A stretch of DNA of 64,000 nt from Clostridia bacterium (lineage in GTDB: Bacteria > Bacillota > Clostridia > UMGS1883 > UMGS1540): the NCBI GenBank assembly GCA_017620205.1, contig JAFZQX010000003.1, positions 67,713 through 131,712 on the forward strand, in the 5' to 3' direction. Shown piece by piece: positions 52,616 through 61,511 of the stretch. The notes under the pieces were generated by a model. It saw only the letters and a program-made list of their open reading frames with translations. It did not search any database and was not told the origin of the DNA. The translations under genes and the position numbers were made by a program. Each line of letters starts with the position of its first letter. Position 1 is the stretch's first letter.

Positions 52616-55600
52616 ATGAAGAAGTTTTTGACAATTTTTTTCTTAGTAGCCTTGCTTCCGCTGTGCTATGTGTTGACGGCACATGCGGCTGAAACGGTTA
52701 CTATTGATGCAAAGAGTTATAATCAAGGTAAGCCTGCAAAAGTAGGCGCCACATCAATCTCTTTGTCTAAAGGGCAGTCTGTCGGTTTTGATATTGACTT
52801 CGCAATATCGCCTACAGAGATTTCCTTTATCTGTTCAAACGATGCGCATCACTCGGGCCCGGTTGAGATCCATTTAGACTCATCAAGCGGTCCTATTCTT
52901 GCGAAACTTTCAACGAATCCTAACGTTGAATGGGTAAGGGTTAACTATACGGCGCCTATAAAAACGGATATTTCAGGCCCTCACCAGATTTGGTTCGTTT
53001 TCCAGGGCTTATCAACCGACTTTGTAAGCGTATCCTTTGTAATTCAGGATCCTGCTGATATGTATGAAAGCTTCGTGACACAGTCGGACGCTTTCAATGA
53101 TATTGCGGACAATCCTCTCCGCACTCAGATAAATGTTCTTGCCGATCTCGGCATTCTTTCTAAAAGCCAGGAAAGCTTTGACGCGGAAAGACTTGTTTCA
53201 AAACGTGATTTTCTCCGCGCTGTGAGCGCTTTTTATCAGGAAACGGTTGTAGGACTTCAGGAAGAGCAGCTGTTTGCCGATATAACCTCGGCTGACAAGG
53301 ACTATAATCTTGTTAAATGGCTGTGCGGTACAGGCGTTTTAAAGGCAGATCCGTATTCAAATTTGAACCTTGACAGTTCTGTAAGCTTTGATGAAGCTAT
53401 AGGATACCTTGTAGGACTTCTTGAATATGACAACGAAGTTGAACTTCGCGGCGGCGTTTTGCAGACGGCTAACCGCCTCGGACTTTTAAAGGGCGTTAAC
53501 GTTTCATCCGCAAACGATGTTAAGAACAAGGATATGGCAAAACTCCTTTGGAATGCGCTCCAGAGCAAGTATAACAACACCGTATCCGTATCGTCAAAAG
53601 GTTTGGTTAAATATCAGTCTGAAGACGATGTTATGGAATACACAGGTCTTATAAACGGTGGGGAAGACGTTATATACGCAACACAGAACTCTAACATTTA
53701 CTCGGGACCGAAAGCACCCGTTTCGGCAGTAATGATAAACAATGAGGTATACTACGTTGGCAAAACAGACGCTGCTAAATATCTCGGTTTTAAATGTATT
53801 TACTTCTATGAAGACGTTGACGGCAGAAAAACATTACTCGCAGCAAGACCTGCTATGAACATTCAGTATCAGAGTATTTCTTCGCAGGATTATGAAATTG
53901 AGAAGATTACAGACGATCTCGTTTCGTATTATGAAAACAACAAGGAAAAACAGTTCCGTTTTGCAAATGATGCTATTATAGTTTATAACGGAACAAAGAC
54001 GACTGAGAATCTCGAAGATCTGGTTGAAAAGAATAAAAAGGATAAATTCAACGGCAGAATTCTTCTTGTTGATAACGATAACGATAACAGATATGATATT
54101 GTTATGGTAGATCAGGCGAGAACAATCGTTTTCGGCGGTTACACAATGAGCGCAGATTCCACTTCTGTTTATGACTTACTCGAGAACAATTCTATTGTTT
54201 CCGACAAAGACACACGCGTTATTCTTCTTTACGGAGTAAACGGCGGCTCTTGGGCTAATGCAAAACCCGGTACTGTAATGGACGTATACGAGAGCGAAGG
54301 CATTACCCGTTATGTACCTTCATCCGAAACAGTAACAGGTACAGTTAAGGAAATCAGCAAAAACGGCGGAACTGTTACCGTAGTAATGGATGACGGCGGC
54401 GAATATGAAGCTTATGATAAAAACAATTCTGATATCATAACGGGCGAGACCGTAACGATTAAACTTAATTCTTTCGGTCAATATGTTACATATACGAAAT
54501 CAGAGACTTCGAAAATAGGCGTTGTTCTCGGCGCAGGCACCGAAAAAGACGGACTTGAAGTTATTCCTCGCATTCGTCTCCTTACGGAGAAAAATGAAAA
54601 GGTAGTTTTTGATTTTGCAAACCGCGTATATTTCGACGGCGTAATTCTCAAAAAGCCTGAGGATATTGAAAGCAAATTATCGGCTGTCAGCGAAAGAGAT
54701 ATAGTTATCTATAATACAAACGCAAACAATGAAATAATAATGATTGACACCGCAGTAGATGTGGCACGCAATAAATACGATATTCTCACACCTACCATTA
54801 CGCTGAATTCGGATAATAAATTAACAAGTACATATATCGGATTGGTTGACGCTGATCCGACACCACTCGGTGTTGTACGTAACTCATTAAAGGCAGTAAG
54901 CGTACCGGTAAACGGAAACGAAGATCAGTATGAATTTGTTAATTTTAATTCAGGAAAAGCACCGTTTTCCGGATACAGCACAACGCTGAATCCCGTAACA
55001 GGCAGAGCTTCATTCTTGACGGATCTCATTGTTATACAGAGACCCCCGAGAACTTCTACAAACGACAGAGAAGCAAGCTTTATAGTTACAAGAAAATTCG
55101 ACAGACTTGGTGATGACGGCGAAATTGAAATAGTTATTGAAGGTATGAACAAGGGCGGAAAGGTTACATATGTGGTAGATAACTATACATTAAACGGCGA
55201 TGTAGTTGTTACAACGGCAGACAATCCTAAACTGACGGATACATTCTACGCAAGTGAACAATTGCGTGAAGCCGTTGAAGCTGTTAAACCCGGAGACATT
55301 GTTCAGCCTGCTGTTGATCCTGCAGGTAAAATTACTTACCTTGCAGTAAACTATTTTGGTGATGAAAGAACAGATCCCAATTGCAAGCCTGAAATTCCCG
55401 GTGACGGAACAAAATACGCAACTGATATTACCGACGGTAAGGGCGGCCTGTTTAAAGGCAGAGTTTTAAATACCGAAGAAGGTTTTGCCGAAGTTGAGTA
55501 CATTAACAAGGACGGCTCAAAACGCAGCGCTTACATAGACGGTAACACATTAAAGATTTATGCAGTTACACTCAGAAACGGAAATGCAATTGTTGAAACG

Positions 55601-55696
55601 GTTGGTGCAAGTTGGCTCAGAGTTGATGAAGAAGTTCTTGTTTCATTCGACTCTTACGAATACAAACCCGCCATGGCAGTTGTATTTTGCAGATAA
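52616..55696 (+). CDS. SLH protein with N-terminal CBM6-like domain and long beta-rich region
   Basis: 1026 residues from ATG 52616, signal peptide to about 24. Residues ~25-145 form a CBM6-like sandwich (GPVEIHLDSSSGPILAKL, then ISGPHQIWFVFQG). SLH repeats cover about 150-330 (FNDIADNPLRTQINVLADLG, FADITSADKDYNLVKWLCGTG). A ~700-residue beta-rich region with repeated short modules such as TVTGTVKEISKNGGTVTVVM follows. Its plan resembles that of the 13720-15984 protein. It would link the glycan-binding machinery to the wall polymer. No enzyme motif is visible. Confidence 0.75.
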   Translation: MKKFLTIFFLVALLPLCYVLTAHAAETVTIDAKSYNQGKPAKVGATSISLSKGQSVGFDIDFAISPTEISFICSNDAHHSGPVEIHLDSSSGPILAKLSTNPNVEWVRVNYTAPIKTDISGPHQIWFVFQGLSTDFVSVSFVIQDPADMYESFVTQSDAFNDIADNPLRTQINVLADLGILSKSQESFDAERLVSKRDFLRAVSAFYQETVVGLQEEQLFADITSADKDYNLVKWLCGTGVLKADPYSNLNLDSSVSFDEAIGYLVGLLEYDNEVELRGGVLQTANRLGLLKGVNVSSANDVKNKDMAKLLWNALQSKYNNTVSVSSKGLVKYQSEDDVMEYTGLINGGEDVIYATQNSNIYSGPKAPVSAVMINNEVYYVGKTDAAKYLGFKCIYFYEDVDGRKTLLAARPAMNIQYQSISSQDYEIEKITDDLVSYYENNKEKQFRFANDAIIVYNGTKTTENLEDLVEKNKKDKFNGRILLVDNDNDNRYDIVMVDQARTIVFGGYTMSADSTSVYDLLENNSIVSDKDTRVILLYGVNGGSWANAKPGTVMDVYESEGITRYVPSSETVTGTVKEISKNGGTVTVVMDDGGEYEAYDKNNSDIITGETVTIKLNSFGQYVTYTKSETSKIGVVLGAGTEKDGLEVIPRIRLLTEKNEKVVFDFANRVYFDGVILKKPEDIESKLSAVSERDIVIYNTNANNEIIMIDTAVDVARNKYDILTPTITLNSDNKLTSTYIGLVDADPTPLGVVRNSLKAVSVPVNGNEDQYEFVNFNSGKAPFSGYSTTLNPVTGRASFLTDLIVIQRPPRTSTNDREASFIVTRKFDRLGDDGEIEIVIEGMNKGGKVTYVVDNYTLNGDVVVTTADNPKLTDTFYASEQLREAVEAVKPGDIVQPAVDPAGKITYLAVNYFGDERTDPNCKPEIPGDGTKYATDITDGKGGLFKGRVLNTEEGFAEVEYINKDGSKRSAYIDGNTLKIYAVTLRNGNAIVETVGASWLRVDEEVLVSFDSYEYKPAMAVVFCR

Positions 55697-55713
55697 TTGG
55701 GAGGAGAAATAAC

Positions 55714-57483
55714 GTGAAAAAATTAATCAGAATACCTCTTATACTAATTCTTATATGCTGTCTCTCTTGCAGTTATTTGACTGTCGGAGTGTCGGCGGCA
55801 TCCAATAAAATAAGTCTGTCCACGAGATTTGACGTTGATAGTTCTAAGCTCTATATTTCGGGTACCATTAACAGTGAAAAAGGTAATATACCCGTGATAA
55901 TGACATTTTCGAACCAAGACGGAGAAGTTATTGCGGCTGACCAGTCTGTAACTAATTATGCAAGTGAGGGAGAAATCAAATTTTCATTTGACCCGATTCC
56001 GTTTGCGCCGGAAACTCCCAGCGGTGATTATAAAATCTATGTTTCTGCAGCGTATATAAATGAAGATAAAACAGAAATATATACTTATATCGGTCCTGAC
56101 AGCCGTTTTGACTTAGTTCAAAGAATAAACGAAGCAGTTAAAGGCAAAGATAAGAACGGCGTTGTTAATACTTTGTCTGATTATAGGGATGTTGTAACTG
56201 ACGGCGATAACAGTCTTTTCTCACTGTCTTCAAACGCAAAATCCGTATTTGCCAAACAGTTTATAGCAAAAGGAAAATACGAAATTCCTGAAGGTTATGC
56301 AGAAGATGAGGATATTGAATTATTAAAAGAGTCTGTAAAAAAGATTTCAAGCAGTTATAAAGATGCACTCTGTTTTGGAGAAGCAGTAGATATTTCAAAC
56401 AAAGCCGGTATGCAGGCATGGCTTGATAAATATGCTGAAGAAAGAGGACTCTTTGAAGACTCACCCGAAACAGAATATAATGAGGCTGACCTTAAAGCGT
56501 ATTTTGACAAAGCAATATCAAACGATGGTTTGTATGATAGAGTTAGTAAAGCAGCGAAAGCGGCGAAAGACTTTGCCGAACTTAAAGATGAAATTCTCAA
56601 AGCCGGCGTTTTAGAAGCTTTGCAGGAGGCTAAGCCGGCAGTTATCCAGGAAATAGTTGAGAATAATACAGATTTACTTCCCGTTGACATTGAAAACTTC
56701 AACAAACTTAAAGCCACACAAAAAGTGGAGGTTTGCAAAGAGCTTACTAACGATAAGTTCAGCAACGTAGAAGATTTTGTTAAGAAGTTTGACGACACTG
56801 TAAACGACATCGCTGAAAGTGGATCAGACAGCTCAAGCGGCAGTAGCAAGAGCAGTAGTAAGGGCGGCGGCAAGGGCGGAAATTATACATCAACTCAGAC
56901 TGCTCCCATAAACACAAAAGATGCAGTAGTTTCTTCAGCAACAAGCGATGAATTCGCTGATCTTGAAGACTGCGAATGGGCTAAAGAAGCCGTAGGTTAC
57001 CTTGCGTCAAAAAGCGTAGTTTCCGGTAAAGCAAATGGCGTTTTCGATCCTTTCACGCCTGTTACCAGAGCTGAATTTACAAAGATGGTTGTTTTGGCGT
57101 TCGGCATACCCTCAGAAAGCTACGAAGGTAACTTCTCCGACGTGTCTGAAAGCGACTGGTTTGCTCCTTACGTTGCGGCTGCATATAAATCCGGCGTTGT
57201 AAACGGTATGGGCGACGGAACATTCGATCCCAATGCGCTTATAACACGTCAGGATATGGCAGTGCTTTTATACAGAGCAAAGGGCATGTCACCGTTACCT
57301 GAAGAAAAAGATGTTTACTACGATTCCGAAAACATCAGCGACTACGCTAAGAGCGCAGTATTCGCGCTTTACTTCAACGGTATCGCGCTCGGCTACGGTG
57401 ACGGCACATTCGGGCCTCTTAATAACGCAACAAGAGCAGAAGCAGCACAGATGATTTATAAAATGGTAACATTTGATAAATAA
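55714..57483 (+). CDS. Surface protein with three C-terminal SLH repeats
   Basis: 589 residues; GTG 55714 after GGGAGGAG is the likely start, giving the signal peptide KKLIRIPLILILICCLSCSY. An N-terminal beta domain (~30-135) is followed by an alpha-helical region (~140-375), a Ser/Gly/Lys-rich flexible linker, and three canonical SLH repeats (FADLEDCEWAKEAVGYLASK, FSDVSESDWFAPYVAAAYKS, DSENISDYAKSAVFALYFNG) with TRAE motifs. It is the last gene of the long unit, 17 bp after the previous stop, and is followed by a strong terminator. It is a likely wall anchor or scaffold. Confidence 0.82.
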   Translation: MKKLIRIPLILILICCLSCSYLTVGVSAASNKISLSTRFDVDSSKLYISGTINSEKGNIPVIMTFSNQDGEVIAADQSVTNYASEGEIKFSFDPIPFAPETPSGDYKIYVSAAYINEDKTEIYTYIGPDSRFDLVQRINEAVKGKDKNGVVNTLSDYRDVVTDGDNSLFSLSSNAKSVFAKQFIAKGKYEIPEGYAEDEDIELLKESVKKISSSYKDALCFGEAVDISNKAGMQAWLDKYAEERGLFEDSPETEYNEADLKAYFDKAISNDGLYDRVSKAAKAAKDFAELKDEILKAGVLEALQEAKPAVIQEIVENNTDLLPVDIENFNKLKATQKVEVCKELTNDKFSNVEDFVKKFDDTVNDIAESGSDSSSGSSKSSSKGGGKGGNYTSTQTAPINTKDAVVSSATSDEFADLEDCEWAKEAVGYLASKSVVSGKANGVFDPFTPVTRAEFTKMVVLAFGIPSESYEGNFSDVSESDWFAPYVAAAYKSGVVNGMGDGTFDPNALITRQDMAVLLYRAKGMSPLPEEKDVYYDSENISDYAKSAVFALYFNGIALGYGDGTFGPLNNATRAEAAQMIYKMVTFDK

Positions 57484-57493
57484 AAGTCTTTAA

Positions 57494-57527
57494 AAGGCTT
57501 AGTGCAAACATGCACTAAGCCTTTTTT
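57494..57527 (+). terminator. Terminator ending the importer/surface-protein operon
   Basis: A perfect stem AAGGCTTAGTGCA/TGCACTAAGCCTT (57494-57506 with 57511-57523) with an AACA loop leads into TTTTTT. Confidence 0.93.
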
Positions 57528-57598
57528 GCGCAGTATATTTTTTAGGGATAAAACTTGATTAAACAATTTGGGATATTTATTATTGGAGAGATGATAGT

Positions 57599-60500
57599 AT
57601 GAAAAAATTCAGAAAACACTTTGCATTGATGCTTGCGTTATCAATGCTTCTCGGCTTGATTACAGTTGGCACTGCTGTCTCGGTTTCTGCCGACACGACA
57701 GCGCTTTTGGAACTTGATTTTTCAAATTTTCAAGCGGTAACCTTTGTGCCGTCAAGCCCCACCGAATCGGCAGTTATAAATAAGACTTCCGGCATTGCTA
57801 AAAGCGGGTCATGGGCTAACAGTACAGTTTTGGGCTTTGCGGCAAGAGCTGACGGTGAAACTGCTTTAACAAAAAAGTCTTTTTCAAATGCAGGCGGAGG
57901 AGCTACATATTATATTGATTATTATGATTCTAAGGTTTATCCGAACGTAGCAACCGGTAATTCTTATTCAAAACACTTAACAGACGTTCAGTTTTTTAAC
58001 AGCAACCTCGAATCGGCAGACAATACTGTTTCATTTTGGGTTGATGTAACTGAGAGCGCATGGTTTAAAGAAATCCTTTGTTACAGAGTTGATTATACAC
58101 AAAGCGGCACAGCTGCTTCAAAATCATTTGACCTTGGTATAAACCCTGACGGCACATGGAATGCTTTATGTTCGTCGTTGGCATCAGCTGATCATGCCGG
58201 TGCAAAAACGGACGGTGCTTTCTCTGTTCCCGCAGGCTGGAAACACGTTGTTATTACAAATCCTAAACGCTCCGGAAACTCTAAGACTATGAGCGTATAT
58301 GTAAACGGTGAGTTTAAAAAGAACGTAACTCTTGATATTCCGGACAATGCGACCATAAATCATGCAACCGTATCGTTTTTCAGTAAATCTGCCGGTGAAA
58401 ACCCAGGCAGTGAATACTGGAGATCAAATTGGTGGCCCGCACCTGCAGGTCAGCTCGCTGAAGTAAAAGTATATGACGGCGTTTTAACAGGCGGCGAAAT
58501 ACAGGAAAAATATAATAGCGAGATCCCTTTGTTTACAGTATTTGAACCTATTGAGTTTTTAAACGCGGATGGGGAAGAAGCTCTGAAGCTTGATGGCCTT
58601 TCATCGCTTACTTTAAAATACAATCCTGTATCCGATGAGCCCGTAATTGCTTTTGCCGCTTGCTGCAACGGGGAAGGTAAATTACTTGAAATAAAATGCC
58701 TGATGGGTAATAAAGAAGATACGGTATCATTTGACGTGCCTGTCGGAACAAGCGTGGTTAAAGGCTATGCATGGTACGCTTCAAATTTGAATCCCATTAT
58801 AAAGCCCTTAGAGATTTCATACAGTGATGGCTTTGATCCGGGTTCGGTTTCCGTAACAGGTGATTTTTATGACGGCAGCGGGAACGCTATTACATATATG
58901 GCCGGCAAGTCAGGCATAAACGGCAAAGTATCTTTAACGTCTGCAAACCCTCCCGCCGGTGTAAAAGCAGAGCTTTATCTTGATAGGAACGGATCAAAAG
59001 TGTTTACTGATGTAAGAGACGTTGCTTTCACAGGCCAGACTGCTGAAGTTACAATTCCGTTTTCGGGAGTTGCGGCCGCTGAAGGCGACAAACTTGTTCT
59101 TACCGTTTACACGAGCGCCATTACGTTATTTGAAAAGAAGATAGACTATATTGACGGCTCAAAGATAGTTGACGTTTTGCTTGTTATGGGCCAGTCAAAC
59201 GCAGAGGGACAGGGAGGCAATAGTGAACAAAGTGAAATTCCCGAAGATGGAACGGTTTATCGCAAAAACATGAACGAAAAGGCAAAAGGAAATAATGGCT
59301 GGGATAACTCGCTCGGTAAGAAGTGGCATGAAGAAACAGGACACACCGTTTTAATAGTTAAAGCAACATGGGGAGCAACAGGATTTCCGCCGAAACCGAA
59401 TTTTTATACGGGTGAAGTAAGCACAACCGGCAGCGCCGAATGGGGATACTGGAATCCTGACAATACAGCCGATCCGGACGGCAAACCAAGAAACTGCTAT
59501 GCAAAAGCTAAACAAAGATATGCCGAAGCTATTGCGTCAATAGATACCACTAAGTACACAATAGGTGACTGCATCATGTTCTGGAACCAGGGCGAAAATG
59601 AGAACTTGTCATATACTGCAGCTGACTATGAAGCTGCTTTTATGGAGATGTATAACAGCGTTAAAGCTGAATTCGGCAGCGCCGATTCAAAGATTACCGC
59701 TTGCGGTATTCTTCCTATCCGTTCTAACCAAACGAAGAGTAAGTCGGGCGAGAACCTGTTGCTGACAGGTCCGAGAATTGCACAGTATAACATGGCTAAA
59801 AAATATGATGATATTGCACTCGTTATGGATTGCACGGAATACTGGTACAAAGACGAAGGCGTTAAAAACTGGTTTGAAGCAAAATACGCAGGTATAACTT
59901 ATCCGTTAAACGGCGGTATTAAGCCTTCAAAATGGAGAGATATTATTCAAAGTGACGATGTTCATTACTTGCAGCCTGCTTTAAATGAAATGGGGCAGGA
60001 GGCAGCAAAATATATGCTCGCATACATAAAGGGCACAAACGTTCCAACGGGTATCGATCTTATTACGCCGACGGGTATTCAGCACTATGAAAACGGCGCG
60101 TCAATCACGCTCGGAACAGACGGCGCAATTCCCGTTATTCCCGCACCTGTCGGCACAAAGGCGGCGTTTAGTATAAACGGCAGAGCTGCCATAATAGATG
60201 AAAACGGAGTTTTAAGACCTTGCGGTGCTCCCTCGGACAGCTATTCAACTCTTACTGTAACGCCTGCGGCGGGCAGCGTTATGACGTTTAAAATTTATTC
60301 TCCCACGGTTGATAACAGCATTGCCATAGCGGAAGTAAAAGATAATAAAGACGCAATTTATACAATCACAACAGACGACGGCTTTCACGATACTAACTTC
60401 TTTATAGATGAAAAGCTTCAGCAGTATAATATGAGAGCGACTTTGGGCGTTGTTACATCCACTGTGGGCGGCAGCGGAAAAGTATCGTGGAATGATTTGC

Positions 60501-61282
60501 AGACGCTTGTAAATTCCGGCAGATGGGATTTGGCAAACCATACAAAAAATCATAAGCAGAGCACATTTTCATCGCTTACTGAAGCGGAGCTCCAAGAAGA
60601 AATAAACGGCGCAAGACAAATAATCTTAGAACACTTCCCGTCGCAGAAGGTGCTATCTGTATATACCCCGGGCGGAATATCAAGCAGTATGATTAAAAGC
60701 GTTGCAGCAGAAGAGCATCTCGTATTCCGCCTTGCAGGCGGCGGTAACAATAGCTGGCCGCTTTCAATGGACAACATAATGGAAGTAAGCGTAAACGGTC
60801 CTATGGCAGGTGCGAATAATACAGGTGTCAGCACCATGAACGGCTGGATAGACAGCGGAATTTCAGGCAAAAAATGGATCGTTGAAATGTGGCACGGTAT
60901 TGGAAATGATGCATCAAGCTGGAGTGGCAATGTGTCTGAGCAAAACGCGGCAGAGCATTTCGCTTATGCGGCGCAGAAGAGAGATGAAGGAAAGCTTTGG
61001 GTTGCAACACTTGACGAAGTGGCTGTATATAACGCGGAACGCCTCGCGGCAAACATTCGGAAAGTTTCCGAAAGCTCAAGCCAAATGGTTCTAAGCCTTA
61101 CTGACGGTCTTGACAATTCGGTTTATGACCAACCCATTACATTAAACATAACTATTCCTTCGGGGAAAAGCGGTGCGTCGGTTACATGCGGCGGCAATAA
61201 CCTTGCCGTAACGGCGTCAAACGGAAAAATAAGCTTTTCCGCAGTTCCCGACACAGGCAACATAACAATTAATTGGCAATAA
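57599..61282 (+). CDS. Secreted LamG protein with SGNH sialate-O-acetylesterase-like and NodB deacetylase domains
   Basis: 1227 residues, signal peptide to about 31. LamG domain ~33-310, shared ~90-residue module ~315-410, a beta domain ~417-520. The SGNH/carbohydrate-esterase (DUF303-type) domain has Ser533 in MGQSNAEGQGG, NQGENE (663-668) and Asp786/His789 in DDVHYLQPA. After a linker, a polysaccharide deacetylase (CE4) domain has the TTDD motif (Asp926, Asp927) and HTKNH (His981, His985), then YTPGG. A short beta domain ends the protein. It would remove O- and N-acetyl groups from one glycan, with binding by the LamG part. GGAGAG precedes the ATG; a terminator follows, so it is monocistronic. 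Confidence 0.85.
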   Translation: MKKFRKHFALMLALSMLLGLITVGTAVSVSADTTALLELDFSNFQAVTFVPSSPTESAVINKTSGIAKSGSWANSTVLGFAARADGETALTKKSFSNAGGGATYYIDYYDSKVYPNVATGNSYSKHLTDVQFFNSNLESADNTVSFWVDVTESAWFKEILCYRVDYTQSGTAASKSFDLGINPDGTWNALCSSLASADHAGAKTDGAFSVPAGWKHVVITNPKRSGNSKTMSVYVNGEFKKNVTLDIPDNATINHATVSFFSKSAGENPGSEYWRSNWWPAPAGQLAEVKVYDGVLTGGEIQEKYNSEIPLFTVFEPIEFLNADGEEALKLDGLSSLTLKYNPVSDEPVIAFAACCNGEGKLLEIKCLMGNKEDTVSFDVPVGTSVVKGYAWYASNLNPIIKPLEISYSDGFDPGSVSVTGDFYDGSGNAITYMAGKSGINGKVSLTSANPPAGVKAELYLDRNGSKVFTDVRDVAFTGQTAEVTIPFSGVAAAEGDKLVLTVYTSAITLFEKKIDYIDGSKIVDVLLVMGQSNAEGQGGNSEQSEIPEDGTVYRKNMNEKAKGNNGWDNSLGKKWHEETGHTVLIVKATWGATGFPPKPNFYTGEVSTTGSAEWGYWNPDNTADPDGKPRNCYAKAKQRYAEAIASIDTTKYTIGDCIMFWNQGENENLSYTAADYEAAFMEMYNSVKAEFGSADSKITACGILPIRSNQTKSKSGENLLLTGPRIAQYNMAKKYDDIALVMDCTEYWYKDEGVKNWFEAKYAGITYPLNGGIKPSKWRDIIQSDDVHYLQPALNEMGQEAAKYMLAYIKGTNVPTGIDLITPTGIQHYENGASITLGTDGAIPVIPAPVGTKAAFSINGRAAIIDENGVLRPCGAPSDSYSTLTVTPAAGSVMTFKIYSPTVDNSIAIAEVKDNKDAIYTITTDDGFHDTNFFIDEKLQQYNMRATLGVVTSTVGGSGKVSWNDLQTLVNSGRWDLANHTKNHKQSTFSSLTEAELQEEINGARQIILEHFPSQKVLSVYTPGGISSSMIKSVAAEEHLVFRLAGGGNNSWPLSMDNIMEVSVNGPMAGANNTGVSTMNGWIDSGISGKKWIVEMWHGIGNDASSWSGNVSEQNAAEHFAYAAQKRDEGKLWVATLDEVAVYNAERLAANIRKVSESSSQMVLSLTDGLDNSVYDQPITLNITIPSGKSGASVTCGGNNLAVTASNGKISFSAVPDTGNITINWQ

Positions 61283-61296
61283 TATTTAAGTTTTTA

Positions 61297-61327
61297 AAAG
61301 GCACGGCTCAAAATAGCCGTGCCTTTT
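61297..61327 (+). terminator. Terminator after the esterase/deacetylase gene
   Basis: AAAAGGCACGGCT/AGCCGTGCCTTTT (61297-61308 region with 61315-61327), loop CAAAAT. The T run is part of the stem end. Confidence 0.85.
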
Positions 61328-61449
61328 AAACGCAAAAAAGTATTTCACTGTTTTGTGCATTTTTAACTAATATTTGAACTTCGCGTTTGACCAATTAAAG
61401 GATTAATTGTATATTCTGACGTAAAATGCTCTTCGGGTTTATTTGGATA

Positions 61450-61478
61450 TTTACTTTATAAGGTATTGGTGATATAAT
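61450..61478 (+). promoter_or_regulatory. Promoter of the last LamG gene
   Basis: TTTACT (61450-61455), 17-bp spacer, TATAAT (61473-61478) with extended TG; the start codon is 33 bp on. Separate transcription from the previous gene fits the terminator upstream. Confidence 0.7.
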
Positions 61479-61511
61479 ATTGTAGTAAAGCTTATAAAGG
61501 AGAGGAAAATT

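Noticed and set aside
56355-56873. Leu/Ser-rich minus-strand frame opposite the SLH protein gene
   Set aside because: It mirrors the Lys/Glu/Ser-rich helical region and linker; no initiation signals.
57555-57583. TTGATT-17-TATTAT upstream of the esterase/deacetylase gene
   Set aside because: The expected start of transcription would fall inside the ribosome site (57585-57590), so the mRNA would lack it; probably chance in AT-rich DNA.
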